Shown one piece after another: positions 1-7,619 of a stretch of DNA of 64,000 nt. The notes below the pieces were generated by a model. The model searched no databases and was not told the DNA's origin. It saw only the letters and a program-made list of their open reading frames with translations. The translations under genes were made by a program, and so were the position numbers. This stretch comes from Allobosea sp. CS1GBMeth4 (GTDB lineage: Bacteria; Pseudomonadota; Alphaproteobacteria; Rhizobiales; Beijerinckiaceae). Numbering within the stretch: position 1 is the stretch's first letter; every line of letters starts with the position of its first letter. Location of the stretch: assembly GCF_900185715.1 (NCBI RefSeq), contig NZ_FYAS01000055.1, forward strand, positions 1-64,000. The letters are read 5' to 3'.

Positions 1-209
1 ATCGAGCCCTCGATCCGGCTCGACCCGGGCGGCGTCAGACGCATGATCGACAACGCCGTCACGCTCTTGCCCGACCCAGACTCGCCCACGACCGCAACCG
101 TCTCCTGCGGCTTGATGTCGAAGGACAGATCCCGAACCACCGAGCGCCACTGACCCTCAACACGGAAGGACGTCGTCAGCTTCGAAACCGAAAGGATCGG
201 GGAGATCAT
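1..209 (-). CDS. Peptide ABC transporter ATP-binding protein (N-terminal part)
   Basis: Only the first 69 codons are inside the window; the gene continues beyond position 1. The visible part has a strand typical of Dpp/Opp ATPases followed by a Walker A motif, GESGSGKS, and then the residues that normally follow it (VTALSIMRL). The start is ATG at 209 with AAGGAG about six bases upstream. It should power import of peptides or similar solutes at the inner membrane together with permeases outside the window. It could also serve the ATPase-less importers found later in the window, but that is speculation. Subfamily (DppD-like or fused DppD-DppF) cannot be decided from this fragment. Confidence 0.85.
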   Translation of the reverse strand, partial: MISPILSVSKLTTSFRVEGQWRSVVRDLSFDIKPQETVAVVGESGSGKSVTALSIMRLTPPGSSRIEGS

Positions 210-544
210 GCAGGCTCCTTCACCACACCAGACGCAAAGGCCAAGCGAACCGACGCAGGACCAAAGCCCCGCACGCCCCACAAACCCGCGCCTCTCCAGA
301 CCACAATACCCAACCAAAAGCCCTTGTCAGCAAGGGCCGGCCCTGAATTTCGGCGTCCTTCTGCAACAAACTATCAAAATCGGCCGCCCGAACCCCATTG
401 ATCGCAGCGAAACGGGTCAACCGCCACGGCAGGCGCGCGGAGCGGAGCCCCTGGCCGGCGCGGGACTGCGCCTGCCTCGACGGCATCGCAACCGAGGGCG
501 GCCGATCCGGAGTGAAGCGCGGATCAGCGCATTCCCCGGCCCGG
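210..544. other. Intergenic region with an operon-end terminator
   Basis: No convincing gene lies in these 335 bases; the short frames here have a composition unlike the neighbouring genes and no ribosome binding site. The only clear structure is the intrinsic terminator at 316-337, which ends the minus-strand copper operon before the ABC ATPase gene. A 12-bp palindrome AGGGCCGGCCCT (333-344) overlaps the terminator stem. The promoter of the ATPase gene should lie between about 210 and 310, but I see no strong -35/-10 pair. Confidence 0.6.
316..337 (-). terminator. Rho-independent terminator of the copper operon
   Basis: Read on the minus strand, the stem GCCCTTG, loop CTGA, and stem CAAGGGC are followed directly by TTTT. 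This is a textbook intrinsic terminator, about 210 bases after the CusF-like stop codon. It is one of the few hairpins in this GC-rich window that carries a T-tract. Confidence 0.75.
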
Positions 545-823
545 TCAATTCGCCTTCTGGAGCTTGGTGACCGTGATCTGGCCGTTGACGCGGTCGGCGT
601 CGAACTTGATCTTGTCGCCGGCCTTCAGCCCTTTCAGCATGGCCGGATCGCCGGCGCGGAACACCATGGTCATCGCGTCCATGTCGAGGTTCTTGATCGG
701 GCCGTGATTGATGGTGAGCTTGCCCTGGTGCCCGTCGACCTTGGTGACGGTTCCGCTCACCGACTGCGCGGCGGCAGGCAGGGCGATGACGAGGGCAGCG
801 AGGACGGTGGCGGTCTTCAGCAT
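545..823 (-). CDS. CusF-like periplasmic copper-binding protein
   Basis: A 92-residue protein with a Sec signal peptide (residues 1-19, cleavage likely after ALPAAA). The mature part is a small beta-barrel of the CusF family. The metal site is visible as H40 and the segment MDAMTMVF, giving M51 and M53; the position of the copper-capping tryptophan of E. coli CusF is taken by M48. Family members bind Cu(I) or Ag(I) in the periplasm and hand it to an efflux system or oxidase. It is the last gene of the copper operon, 23 bases after the cupredoxin gene. The start is set by AAAGGAG seven bases upstream. No RND pump genes are next to it, so its partner may be the neighbouring oxidase. Confidence 0.88.
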   Translation of the reverse strand: MLKTATVLAALVIALPAAAQSVSGTVTKVDGHQGKLTINHGPIKNLDMDAMTMVFRAGDPAMLKGLKAGDKIKFDADRVNGQITVTKLQKAN

Positions 824-846
824 GGGATGCTCCTTTCGCCGGCAGC

Positions 847-1332
847 CTATTTGACGATGATCTTGCCGGTCATGCCCGCCTCGCGGTGACCGGGAATCAG
901 GCAGGAGAAGTCGAACTCGCCCGCCTTGGTGAAGGCCCAGACGATCTCGCCGGTCTTCTTCGGCGCGAGGCGCCTGGCGTTCGGATCGTCGTGCTCCATG
1001 TCGGGGTTCTTCTGCATCTCGACAGCGTGCTTGAGGTTCTCCTCCAACGTCGCCAAGACCAGTTCGTGCTCGAGCTCGCCGTCGTTGCGCAGCCGGAAGC
1101 GGACCTGCTCGCCGCGCCGGACCTCGATCCGGTCCGGAATGAAGACCATCTTGCCGTCTCGCTCGCTCATCACGACCTGGACGATGCGCGCGGACTTCTT
1201 CGGGTCGCCCGGCTTGCCGTAGGCGGTCTCGCCGCCGTGGCCGTGGCCATGGCCGGCCGCGCCGGGCCCGGCGAGGGCCGTGCCGGCAGAGAGGAGGACC
1301 GCGAGCGCCGCGAGCTTGAATGCCGTCATCAT
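847..1332 (-). CDS. Periplasmic cupredoxin (plastocyanin-like, CopI-type)
   Basis: A 161-residue exported protein: signal peptide about residues 1-21, then a His/Gly-rich stretch (HGHGHGG, 28-34) that may bind extra metal, then a single cupredoxin domain. Type 1 copper ligands are visible as H89, C144, H149 and M154 in the segment CLIPGHREAGM. Such proteins carry electrons or copper in the periplasm and are associated with copper tolerance. It lies 27 bases after the multicopper oxidase gene and before the CusF-like gene, so all three are probably co-transcribed. ATG codons at 1332 and 1329 are adjacent; GGAGAAG upstream fits either. Confidence 0.9.
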   Translation of the reverse strand: MMTAFKLAALAVLLSAGTALAGPGAAGHGHGHGGETAYGKPGDPKKSARIVQVVMSERDGKMVFIPDRIEVRRGEQVRFRLRNDGELEHELVLATLEENLKHAVEMQKNPDMEHDDPNARRLAPKKTGEIVWAFTKAGEFDFSCLIPGHREAGMTGKIIVK

Positions 1333-1359
1333 GGGCTTCTCCGATCGATCATCGTCATC

Positions 1360-2796
1360 TCAATGGTTGGAGTGGGAGTTCTTCGCCGCAGGCCGCGGCT
1401 TGCCGTCCGGTCCGAGGCTCGGCTTGCGCGGGTCCTTGACCCGCCACTCGGCCGCCTCGACGCCGCTGTCGGGCGAACTCGCCCGCGGGGCTTCGCCCAG
1501 CTTCTGCCCCTTGTATTCGAAGGCGACCGTGCCTTGCGGATGCTTGAACCAGCCGGGATCCTTGTAGTCGTTCTTCGCCAGCCCTTCGCGGACCTTCACC
1601 ACCGAGAACATGCCGCCCATCTCGACCGGCCCGAACTGGGCATAGCCGGTCATCATCGGCAGGGTGTTGTCCGGCAGCGGCATCTCCATCGCGCCCATCT
1701 CGCCCATGCCGTTCGAACCCATCGGCATGTAGCCCGGCGCGATCCTGGCGATGCGCTTGGCCAGGTCCTTCTTGCCGACGCCGATATAGGTCTTCACCGA
1801 ATGGCCCATGGCATTCATGGTGTGGTGCGATTTGTGGCAATGGATGGCCCAGTCGCCCGGCTCGTCGGCGACGAAATCGAAGGCGCGCATCTGGCCGACG
1901 GCGCAGTCGATCGAGACCTCGTCCCAGGCCGCCGCCGGATCGACCCAGCCGCCATCGGTGCACGAGACCTTGAACTCGTAGCCGTGCATATGGATCGGGT
2001 GGTTGGTCATGGTGAGGTTGCCGAAGCGGACCCTGACCTTGTCGTTCTTGCCCACGACGAACGGATCGATGCCCGGAAAGACCCGGCTGTTCCAGCACCA
2101 CAGGTTGAAATCGAGCATGGTGTTGACCTTCGGCACATAGGAGCCGGGCTCGATGTCGAAGGCGTTGAGCAGGAAGACGAAGTCGCGGTCGACGCGGCGG
2201 AAGGCCGGGTCCTTGGGATGGACGACGAAGAAGCCCATCATGCCCATCGCCATCTGGACCATCTCGTCGGAGTGCGGGTGGTACATGAAGGTGCCCGAGC
2301 GCCGGAGCTGGAACTCGTAGACGAAGGTTCTGCCCGGCGGGATGTGCGGCTGCGTCAGGCCGCCGACGCCGTCCATGCCGTTGGGCAGGCGCTGGCCGTG
2401 CCAGTGCACCGCCGTGTTCTCCGGCAGCTTGTTGGTGACGTAGATGCGGACGTTGTCGCCCTCGACCGCCTCGATGGTCGGCCCCGGCGACTGGCCGTTA
2501 TAGCCCCAGAGATAGGCCTTCATGCCGGGGGCGAGCTCGCGCACCACCGGCTCGGCGACGAGGTGGAACTCCTTCCAGTCGCCGTTCATGCGCCAGGGCA
2601 GCGACCAGCCGTTCAGGGTCGCGACCGGCTGGTAGTCCGGCCCCGTGGTCGGGACGAGCGGCGCCTGCGTCGTCGCCTCGGCCATGGTCGGGGCCTCCGG
2701 CACGGCGGCGAAGGCCGAGCGGCCCGAGACCATGCCCGCCCCCGCGAGCACGAGGCCGGACGAGCCGATGAAGCCCCTGCGCGATAGCGTCGTCAT
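1360..2796 (-). CDS. Multicopper oxidase, CopA/laccase type
   Basis: A 478-residue oxidase that should oxidise Cu(I), or phenolic substrates, with O2 in the periplasm. The N-terminus has a Tat signal (SRRGFIG, residues 5-11). All copper motifs are present: HWHG 131-134, HPHS 173-176, HPIHMHG 266-272, and HCHKSHHTM 319-327 with C320 as type 1 ligand and M330 as the probable axial ligand. A roughly 140-residue tail follows the last copper motif and is unusual; it is Lys/Pro-rich near the end (residues about 435-478). It has GGAGGAG six bases before the ATG and sits between the TolC-like and cupredoxin genes in the copper operon. Confidence 0.93.
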   Translation of the reverse strand: MTTLSRRGFIGSSGLVLAGAGMVSGRSAFAAVPEAPTMAEATTQAPLVPTTGPDYQPVATLNGWSLPWRMNGDWKEFHLVAEPVVRELAPGMKAYLWGYNGQSPGPTIEAVEGDNVRIYVTNKLPENTAVHWHGQRLPNGMDGVGGLTQPHIPPGRTFVYEFQLRRSGTFMYHPHSDEMVQMAMGMMGFFVVHPKDPAFRRVDRDFVFLLNAFDIEPGSYVPKVNTMLDFNLWCWNSRVFPGIDPFVVGKNDKVRVRFGNLTMTNHPIHMHGYEFKVSCTDGGWVDPAAAWDEVSIDCAVGQMRAFDFVADEPGDWAIHCHKSHHTMNAMGHSVKTYIGVGKKDLAKRIARIAPGYMPMGSNGMGEMGAMEMPLPDNTLPMMTGYAQFGPVEMGGMFSVVKVREGLAKNDYKDPGWFKHPQGTVAFEYKGQKLGEAPRASSPDSGVEAAEWRVKDPRKPSLGPDGKPRPAAKNSHSNH

Positions 2797-2811
2797 GCTC
2801 GGCTCCTCCGT

Positions 2812-4335
2812 TCAGTGGCCGCCGCCGGAATCGCCGCCGCTCGCCGCCGCGACGGCCGACGGGCCGCCGCCTGCGCTGCCGCCGCCGATCAGCGCGTGCT
2901 TGAAGTCGGTATGCGCGATCCAGACATCGCGGCGCGCGTTGATCGCCGCGACATTCGACAGGATGCGGCTGCGGGCGTCGACGATGAGCTGTGTCACGTC
3001 GGTCAGCATGCCGTTGTAGTGCAGCAGCGACTCGTCCTGGATGATCTTGCGCAGCGGCAGCACGTTGTTCTGGTACTGGCGGGCGATGTCGTAGCTGGCG
3101 CGGTAGGAGGTATAGGCCTCGCGCGCCTCCGAGCGGGCATTGACCGCCTTCTCCGCCAGCCTGTTCGCGGCCTGCATGTAGCTCTGCTCGGCGAGAGCGA
3201 CCCTGGACTGGCCGAAATCATAGATCGGGATCTCGAGCTCGAGCTCCAGCGTCCGGCTGCGCCCGGATTCGCGCTCGACATGGCCGTCGGCGGCGATGCT
3301 GCGGCCGCGATCGTAAGTGCGGCGCCCGAGCAGATCGACGTCGTTGACGAAGCGGGTCGCATTGGCGAGCCCGAGCGACTTCGCGAGCGTGTCGAGCTCC
3401 GCCCGCGCGATCTGGACGTCGATGCGCTTGCGCAGCGCCTCGGCCTCGACCGCTTTCACCGCTTGCAGCCGCGGCAAGGGCGGCAGGGTTCCGGGCAGCG
3501 CGAACTTGAGATCGTCGCCCCAGAGCCCGAGCTGACGGACGAGCCGTTCACGCTCCTGGCGCTGCTGCTGGCGCGCCTGGGCGAGCTGCACGGTCAGCTC
3601 GGCCTCGAAGGCGAATTCGCGGGCCTGGTCGAGCTTGTTGACGCCGCCGGATTCGCCCAGCCGCCTGAACAGCTCCGACGCGGCATCGGCGGAGTCCTTG
3701 GCCTGCTGATAGAAGGTGACCTGAGCGTTGGCGGCGACCGCGCGATAATACTGGCGCCGCGTATCGGCAGCGAGCTTCAGCACCGCCTCGGCCGCCCGCA
3801 ACTGCGCGGTCCGGAAGCGGTCGCCGGCGATCTCGGCACGCACCGGCAAGGTGACCAGCGCGAGCAGGCTGCCGGCGATCTGGCGCTCGATCTCGATTTC
3901 GAAGCGCCCCGACAGCTTGGAGATGCCGAGGCGCGGATTGGGCGGCAGGCTCGCCGCGACCATCTGGGCCTCGGCGATGCCGAGCTCGTTGAAGGCGGCC
4001 TGCAGGCCGCGATTGTTGAGCAGCGCGACCTGCACGGCAGTGTCTGCGGTCAGCGGCTTGCGCAGGAGCTGGTCGACCCGCGCCTTCGCCGTGAGCGCGC
4101 CTGCGTCGTCGCCGATCTTGACGACGTCCTTGCCGATCTCGGCATAGGCGGCCATCTGGATTGGCGCCATGCCGCCATCGGCCGAGACGCCGACACAGCC
4201 GCCGAGCAGAGCCGCCGTGCCGGCAAGCAGGCTCCAGCGCAGCAGGCGGCGGGCATTCGGCTCAGTCGGAGCGGTCAAGGCTGGCCTGTGAGTCGATGGA
4301 GCGAACGAAACGGTGGAGCAGGCGGGCAGCATCAT
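2812..4335 (-). CDS. TolC/CusC-family outer membrane lipoprotein
   Basis: An outer membrane efflux channel protein of 507 residues with two OEP repeats and long helical stretches. A lipobox (ALLGGC) follows a hydrophobic segment roughly 45 residues into the frame, so the mature protein is probably lipid-anchored. The ATG at 4335 overlaps the stop of the upstream lipoprotein gene (ATGA); a longer reading from 4371 would overlap that gene further and is less likely. The tail is Gly/Ser-rich and ends in His. It normally works with an RND or MFP pump, but no pump gene is adjacent; here it is joined to an oxidase and copper-binding proteins. Confidence 0.88.
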   Translation of the reverse strand: MMLPACSTVSFAPSTHRPALTAPTEPNARRLLRWSLLAGTAALLGGCVGVSADGGMAPIQMAAYAEIGKDVVKIGDDAGALTAKARVDQLLRKPLTADTAVQVALLNNRGLQAAFNELGIAEAQMVAASLPPNPRLGISKLSGRFEIEIERQIAGSLLALVTLPVRAEIAGDRFRTAQLRAAEAVLKLAADTRRQYYRAVAANAQVTFYQQAKDSADAASELFRRLGESGGVNKLDQAREFAFEAELTVQLAQARQQQRQERERLVRQLGLWGDDLKFALPGTLPPLPRLQAVKAVEAEALRKRIDVQIARAELDTLAKSLGLANATRFVNDVDLLGRRTYDRGRSIAADGHVERESGRSRTLELELEIPIYDFGQSRVALAEQSYMQAANRLAEKAVNARSEAREAYTSYRASYDIARQYQNNVLPLRKIIQDESLLHYNGMLTDVTQLIVDARSRILSNVAAINARRDVWIAHTDFKHALIGGGSAGGGPSAVAAASGGDSGGGH

Positions 4336-4547
4336 GACTTCGGCCCGACCTGGCGGTTGAGCTCGCGCCAATCCTTGGGCTCGGCCGGGCGCAGGGCGGT
4401 GGCCCCCGTCGTCACGCTGCGATAGGAGACGGCAGGGACGCGAGCGTTCGGATCAGCCGGCCGCGCCAGATGGTCTGGCACAGTGGCGGAGCAGGCGCCC
4501 AGTGCCACGCCCACCGCCATCAGCAACGGCACCTTCACGAACGGCAC
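4332..4547 (-). CDS. Small lipoprotein, first gene of the copper operon
   Basis: A 71-residue protein starting at GTG 4547, with GGGAGCGG about five bases upstream. Residues 1-18 form a lipoprotein signal ending in the lipobox ALGAC, with C19 as the acylated cysteine; the rest is a short hydrophilic tail. I do not recognise a functional family. It overlaps the TolC-like gene by four bases, so the two are probably translationally coupled. A longer frame from 4703 is open but would run into the response regulator region and lacks a ribosome binding site. Its position suggests a periplasmic accessory in copper handling. Confidence 0.7.
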   Translation of the reverse strand: MPFVKVPLLMAVGVALGACSATVPDHLARPADPNARVPAVSYRSVTTGATALRPAEPKDWRELNRQVGPKS

Positions 4548-4656
4548 GATTCCGCTCCCCTGTCTCGATGCGACAGGGGTAGCAGCGCCGTTTCGCGGGC
4601 GTCCGTTACAAATTGTTTCAAAGCGGGCCGAGCGGCTGGGCCGCGAGCGCGCTAAT
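4548..4656. promoter_or_regulatory. Divergent promoter region with candidate response-regulator site
   Basis: This segment separates the copper operon (minus) from the two-component genes (plus). At 4606-4620 it carries TTACA, five bases, TTTCA: an imperfect direct repeat with a ten-base period, the layout bound by OmpR-family regulators. Within it, ACAAATTGT (4608-4616) is a perfect palindrome with a single-base centre. It is the only AT-rich patch in the area. No strong sigma-70 boxes are obvious. Confidence 0.45.
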
Positions 4657-5490
4657 GTGGCGGAGAGCAGATCGCAGCATCGCGTTTCGAGGGGCAGGAC
4701 CATTCCGACGCAGGCACAACGAGAGACGAACCAGGCCCCTGCGGCAACCGCCGCCGACGACCATGGCCATGTCCTGGTGGTCGACGACGATCCGCAGATC
4801 AGGCTGCTCGTCGCGCGTTTCCTGCAGCGGCACGGCTACCAGGTCACCGGAGCGCCGGACGGGCGGGCGATGCTGGAAGCGCTGGCGCACAGCGCCATCG
4901 ACCTGATCGTGCTCGACCTGATGCTGCCCGGGCGCTCGGGCGTCGAGCTCTGCCGCGAGGTGCGCGCGACCTCGCAGGTGCCGATCGTGATGCTGACCGC
5001 CCGGACCGAGGAGAGCGACCGCATCATCGGCCTCGAGGAGGGGGCGGACGATTACGTCACCAAGCCGTTCAGTCCGCGCGAGCTGCTGGCGCGGATCCGG
5101 GCGGTGTTGCGCCGGGCGCGGACGGAGCGCGGCTCTGCCGCCGCGCCGGCGGGCGCGATGGTGACCTTCGACGGCTGGCGCATGGACCTGCGGCGGCGCG
5201 AGCTCCAGTCGCCGGCCGGAACCTTGATCGACCTGTCGACCGGCGAGTTCGACCTGCTCGTCGCCTTCGTCGAGCATGCCAACCGGGTCCTCTCCCGCGA
5301 GGCGCTGATGCAGTTCGCCAAGGCGCGGACGAGCGACGATCCCTTCGACCGCACGATCGACGTCCAGATCAGCCGCCTGCGCCGCAAGCTCGAGGCCGAT
5401 CCTCGTGGCGGCCAGCTGATCAAGACGGTCCGCGGCGCCGGCTATCTCTTCGCCTCGCAGGTCGACCACCGGCAGGAGCGGCCCGCTTGA
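4657..5490 (+). CDS. OmpR-family response regulator (likely copper-responsive)
   Basis: A receiver domain begins at VLVVDDD (about residue 39), with phosphoacceptor D87 in VLDLMLP and the conserved K in YVTKPFSP; a winged-helix DNA-binding domain follows (about 165-265), ending near RGAGYLF. The frame is open back to ATG 4483, but that would overlap the divergent lipoprotein. I therefore place the start at GTG 4657 (277 residues); a rare ATT at 4702 behind AGGGGCAGGA is an alternative. It overlaps the kinase gene by four bases. Position opposite the copper operon suggests it activates that operon, as CopR/CusR-type regulators do. Confidence 0.9.
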   Translation: MAESRSQHRVSRGRTIPTQAQRETNQAPAATAADDHGHVLVVDDDPQIRLLVARFLQRHGYQVTGAPDGRAMLEALAHSAIDLIVLDLMLPGRSGVELCREVRATSQVPIVMLTARTEESDRIIGLEEGADDYVTKPFSPRELLARIRAVLRRARTERGSAAAPAGAMVTFDGWRMDLRRRELQSPAGTLIDLSTGEFDLLVAFVEHANRVLSREALMQFAKARTSDDPFDRTIDVQISRLRRKLEADPRGGQLIKTVRGAGYLFASQVDHRQERPA

Positions 5491-6872
5491 CGCCTCTGCT
5501 CAAACGGCTCTGGCCCGACACCGTCGCCAGCCGGGCCATCCTCGTCCTGGTCGCGGCGCTGCTCGCCTTCCACCTGCTCGGCTACTGGGCCTATCGGGTC
5601 GGCGTCGAGAGCCTCGCGACGGCCGGTCAGGACCGAGGCCTCGCCGAGCGCATCGTCTCGATCAAGCGGGCGATCGCGCGCCTGCCGCAGGCGCCGGAGC
5701 GCGACCGTGTCGCGCATGATCTGTCGAGCGCCAGCCTGGAGGTGCACTGGAGCAAGGTCAGCCTGGTCCTCGGCACGGCTCCGATGACCGAGCGGACCCG
5801 GGCGATGGAGGCGCGCCTCAAGGCGCTCGCTCCGGAGCTGGCCGCGGAATCCTTCCGGGTCGGCTTCGCCGACGATGGCGCGCTCGGCGCCGGCGAGACC
5901 GATGCCTACAAGCACATGATGCTGGTCTCGGTGCGGCTCGACGACGGCTCCTGGGTCAATTTCTCCTCCTCCGCCCTCGGGGCCTCGCAGCATCTCGACT
6001 GGGGGCTGACCGCGATCGTGATCTGCTTCGCCGTCGCCATCATCGTCGTCGCGCTGCTGCTGCTCCGCTGGGCGACGCGGCCGCTGCGCGATCTCGCCGA
6101 GGCGGCCGAGCGCTTCAGCCCCGACCAGGTCCCGCAACCGCTTCCCGAAACCGGCCCCGCCGAGGTGCGCCGGGCCGCGCGCGCCTTCAACGCGATGCGG
6201 GAGCGCATCCGGCACCTCGTCGCCGAGCGGATGCAGGCGATGGCCGCCGTCTCGCATGATCTGCGCACGCCGATCACGCGCCTGCGGCTCCGGTCCGAAT
6301 TCCTGGAAGACGATGCGACCCGCGCCCTGATCGACGCCGACCTCGGCGAGATGGAGGCGATGATCGACTCGACGCTCGATTATCTGCGCGGCGGCACCTC
6401 GGGCGAGCCGCTGCGCGCGGTAGACCTCGCTTCGGTGGTCGAGACGATCGTCGACGAGCATGTCGACCAGGGCCACCCGGTGTCGCTGGTCGGGCTGAAC
6501 TCCGCGCCGGTCAGGGGCAGGGTCCTCGCCCTGAAACGCGCCGCCTCCAACATCATCGGCAACGCCGTGAAATATGGCCGGGCGGCCAAGGTCAGCATCG
6601 CCGACGCCGGCGACAGCTTCGCCATCCTCGTCGAGGATGAGGGACCGGGCATCGCCGAGGCGGACAGGGAGCGGGTGTTCCACCCGTTCGTCCGGCTCGA
6701 GGAATCACGCGGGCGCCAGACCGGCGGTTCGGGGCTCGGCCTGACGATCGCGCTCGCCGTCGCCCGTTCGCATGACGGCTCGATCACGCTGGACAACCGG
6801 GCCGAAGGCGGCCTGCGCGTCACGCTGTCGCTACCGAAGCTGGAGCCCGCCGCGCCCGTGAGCGGCTCATAG
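5487..6872 (+). CDS. Sensor histidine kinase, partner of the OmpR-type regulator
   Basis: A 461-residue membrane kinase starting at TTG 5487, which overlaps the regulator stop (TTGA), with AGGAG eight bases upstream. Two membrane segments (about residues 17-36 and 172-195) enclose a periplasmic sensor domain of about 135 residues. HAMP and dimerisation domains follow, with H257 in SHDLRTP as the phosphorylated histidine, then an ATPase domain with N, G1 (DEGPGI) and G2 (GGSGLGLTIA) boxes. Probably senses periplasmic metal or envelope state. Its end overlaps the convergent SDR gene by six bases. Confidence 0.9.
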   Translation: MTPLLKRLWPDTVASRAILVLVAALLAFHLLGYWAYRVGVESLATAGQDRGLAERIVSIKRAIARLPQAPERDRVAHDLSSASLEVHWSKVSLVLGTAPMTERTRAMEARLKALAPELAAESFRVGFADDGALGAGETDAYKHMMLVSVRLDDGSWVNFSSSALGASQHLDWGLTAIVICFAVAIIVVALLLLRWATRPLRDLAEAAERFSPDQVPQPLPETGPAEVRRAARAFNAMRERIRHLVAERMQAMAAVSHDLRTPITRLRLRSEFLEDDATRALIDADLGEMEAMIDSTLDYLRGGTSGEPLRAVDLASVVETIVDEHVDQGHPVSLVGLNSAPVRGRVLALKRAASNIIGNAVKYGRAAKVSIADAGDSFAILVEDEGPGIAEADRERVFHPFVRLEESRGRQTGGSGLGLTIALAVARSHDGSITLDNRAEGGLRVTLSLPKLEPAAPVSGS

Positions 6873-7619
6873 CCGCATGCCGCCATCCACGGCGATCTCG
6901 GCGCCGTTGATGTAGGCGCCCGCGGGCGAACAGAGCAGCAGCGCGACGCCGGCGCAGTCCTCCGGCGTGCCGATCCGCCCGAGCGGAATGCGTGCGAGCA
7001 CCTGCTCCTCGCGCCCGGGCTGCGCCAGGGCGGCGCGGTTGCGCTCGGTCCGGATCGCGCCGGGCTGGACGACGTTGCAGGTGACGCCCGGCACGCGCAG
7101 GGTCCGCGCCAGATTAAGGATCATGTTGGTCTGCGCGGCCTTGGTCGCCGCGTAATAGAAATGCGTCGGATTGGGGCGCGCCTCCTGCACGCTGCCGATG
7201 GCGATCACCCGGCCGAAGCCACGGGCCAGCATGCCCGGCAGGAAGGCCTGGAGCAGCCGCAGCGTGGCATGGAGATTGATTTGCGTCTGGGCGGCCATGG
7301 CGGCTTCGGAGACCGCGTCCCAGCTCTCGGGGACCTCCACCGACGCGCAGAGCACGAGAATGTCGGGCTCGGTCCGGTTCGCCGCCAGCTCCGCCGCCAT
7401 GGCGGAAGGGGCCGCGACCTTCGCGAGATCGGCGACCAGGGGCGACGCGGCGAGATCGGCGCCTCGCAGATCGGCCGCGACGGCGCGGGCGGCCGCGGCG
7501 TCCCGATCATGGACGATCACATGCGCGCCGGCCTCGGCGAGCGTCGTCGCGATCGCGCGGCCGATGCCGCGTGCCGCGCCGGTGACGAGGGCGACGCGCC
7601 CTGAAAGCGGCTCCGGCAT
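6867..7619 (-). CDS. Short-chain dehydrogenase/reductase
   Basis: A 250-residue classical SDR, probably NAD(P)-dependent oxidation of a sugar-acid or polyol hydroxyl in the cytoplasm. The cofactor motif TGAARGIG is at 13-20, and the catalytic set S143, Y156 and K160 (YAATK) is complete; the C-terminus IAVDGGMRL is typical. The usual NNAG motif after strand 4 reads LCAS (about 90-93), an unusual change. Its ATG overlaps the stop of the upstream binding-protein gene by one base (TGATG), so it belongs to the same operon as the two solute-binding proteins. Confidence 0.88.
   Translation of the reverse strand: MPEPLSGRVALVTGAARGIGRAIATTLAEAGAHVIVHDRDAAAARAVAADLRGADLAASPLVADLAKVAAPSAMAAELAANRTEPDILVLCASVEVPESWDAVSEAAMAAQTQINLHATLRLLQAFLPGMLARGFGRVIAIGSVQEARPNPTHFYYAATKAAQTNMILNLARTLRVPGVTCNVVQPGAIRTERNRAALAQPGREEQVLARIPLGRIGTPEDCAGVALLLCSPAGAYINGAEIAVDGGMRL

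Noticed and set aside
333-344. Palindrome AGGGCCGGCCCT as an operator for the first ABC ATPase gene
   Set aside because: It overlaps the stem of the intrinsic terminator at 316-337, which explains it better.
886-2787. 633-codon plus-strand frame opposite the cupredoxin and multicopper oxidase genes
   Set aside because: Low-complexity His/Arg/Asp-rich translation; the minus strand carries intact copper-site motifs.
4483-4656. 58-residue N-terminal extension of the response regulator
   Set aside because: It would overlap the divergent lipoprotein gene and its promoter; the extra residues do not look like part of a receiver domain.
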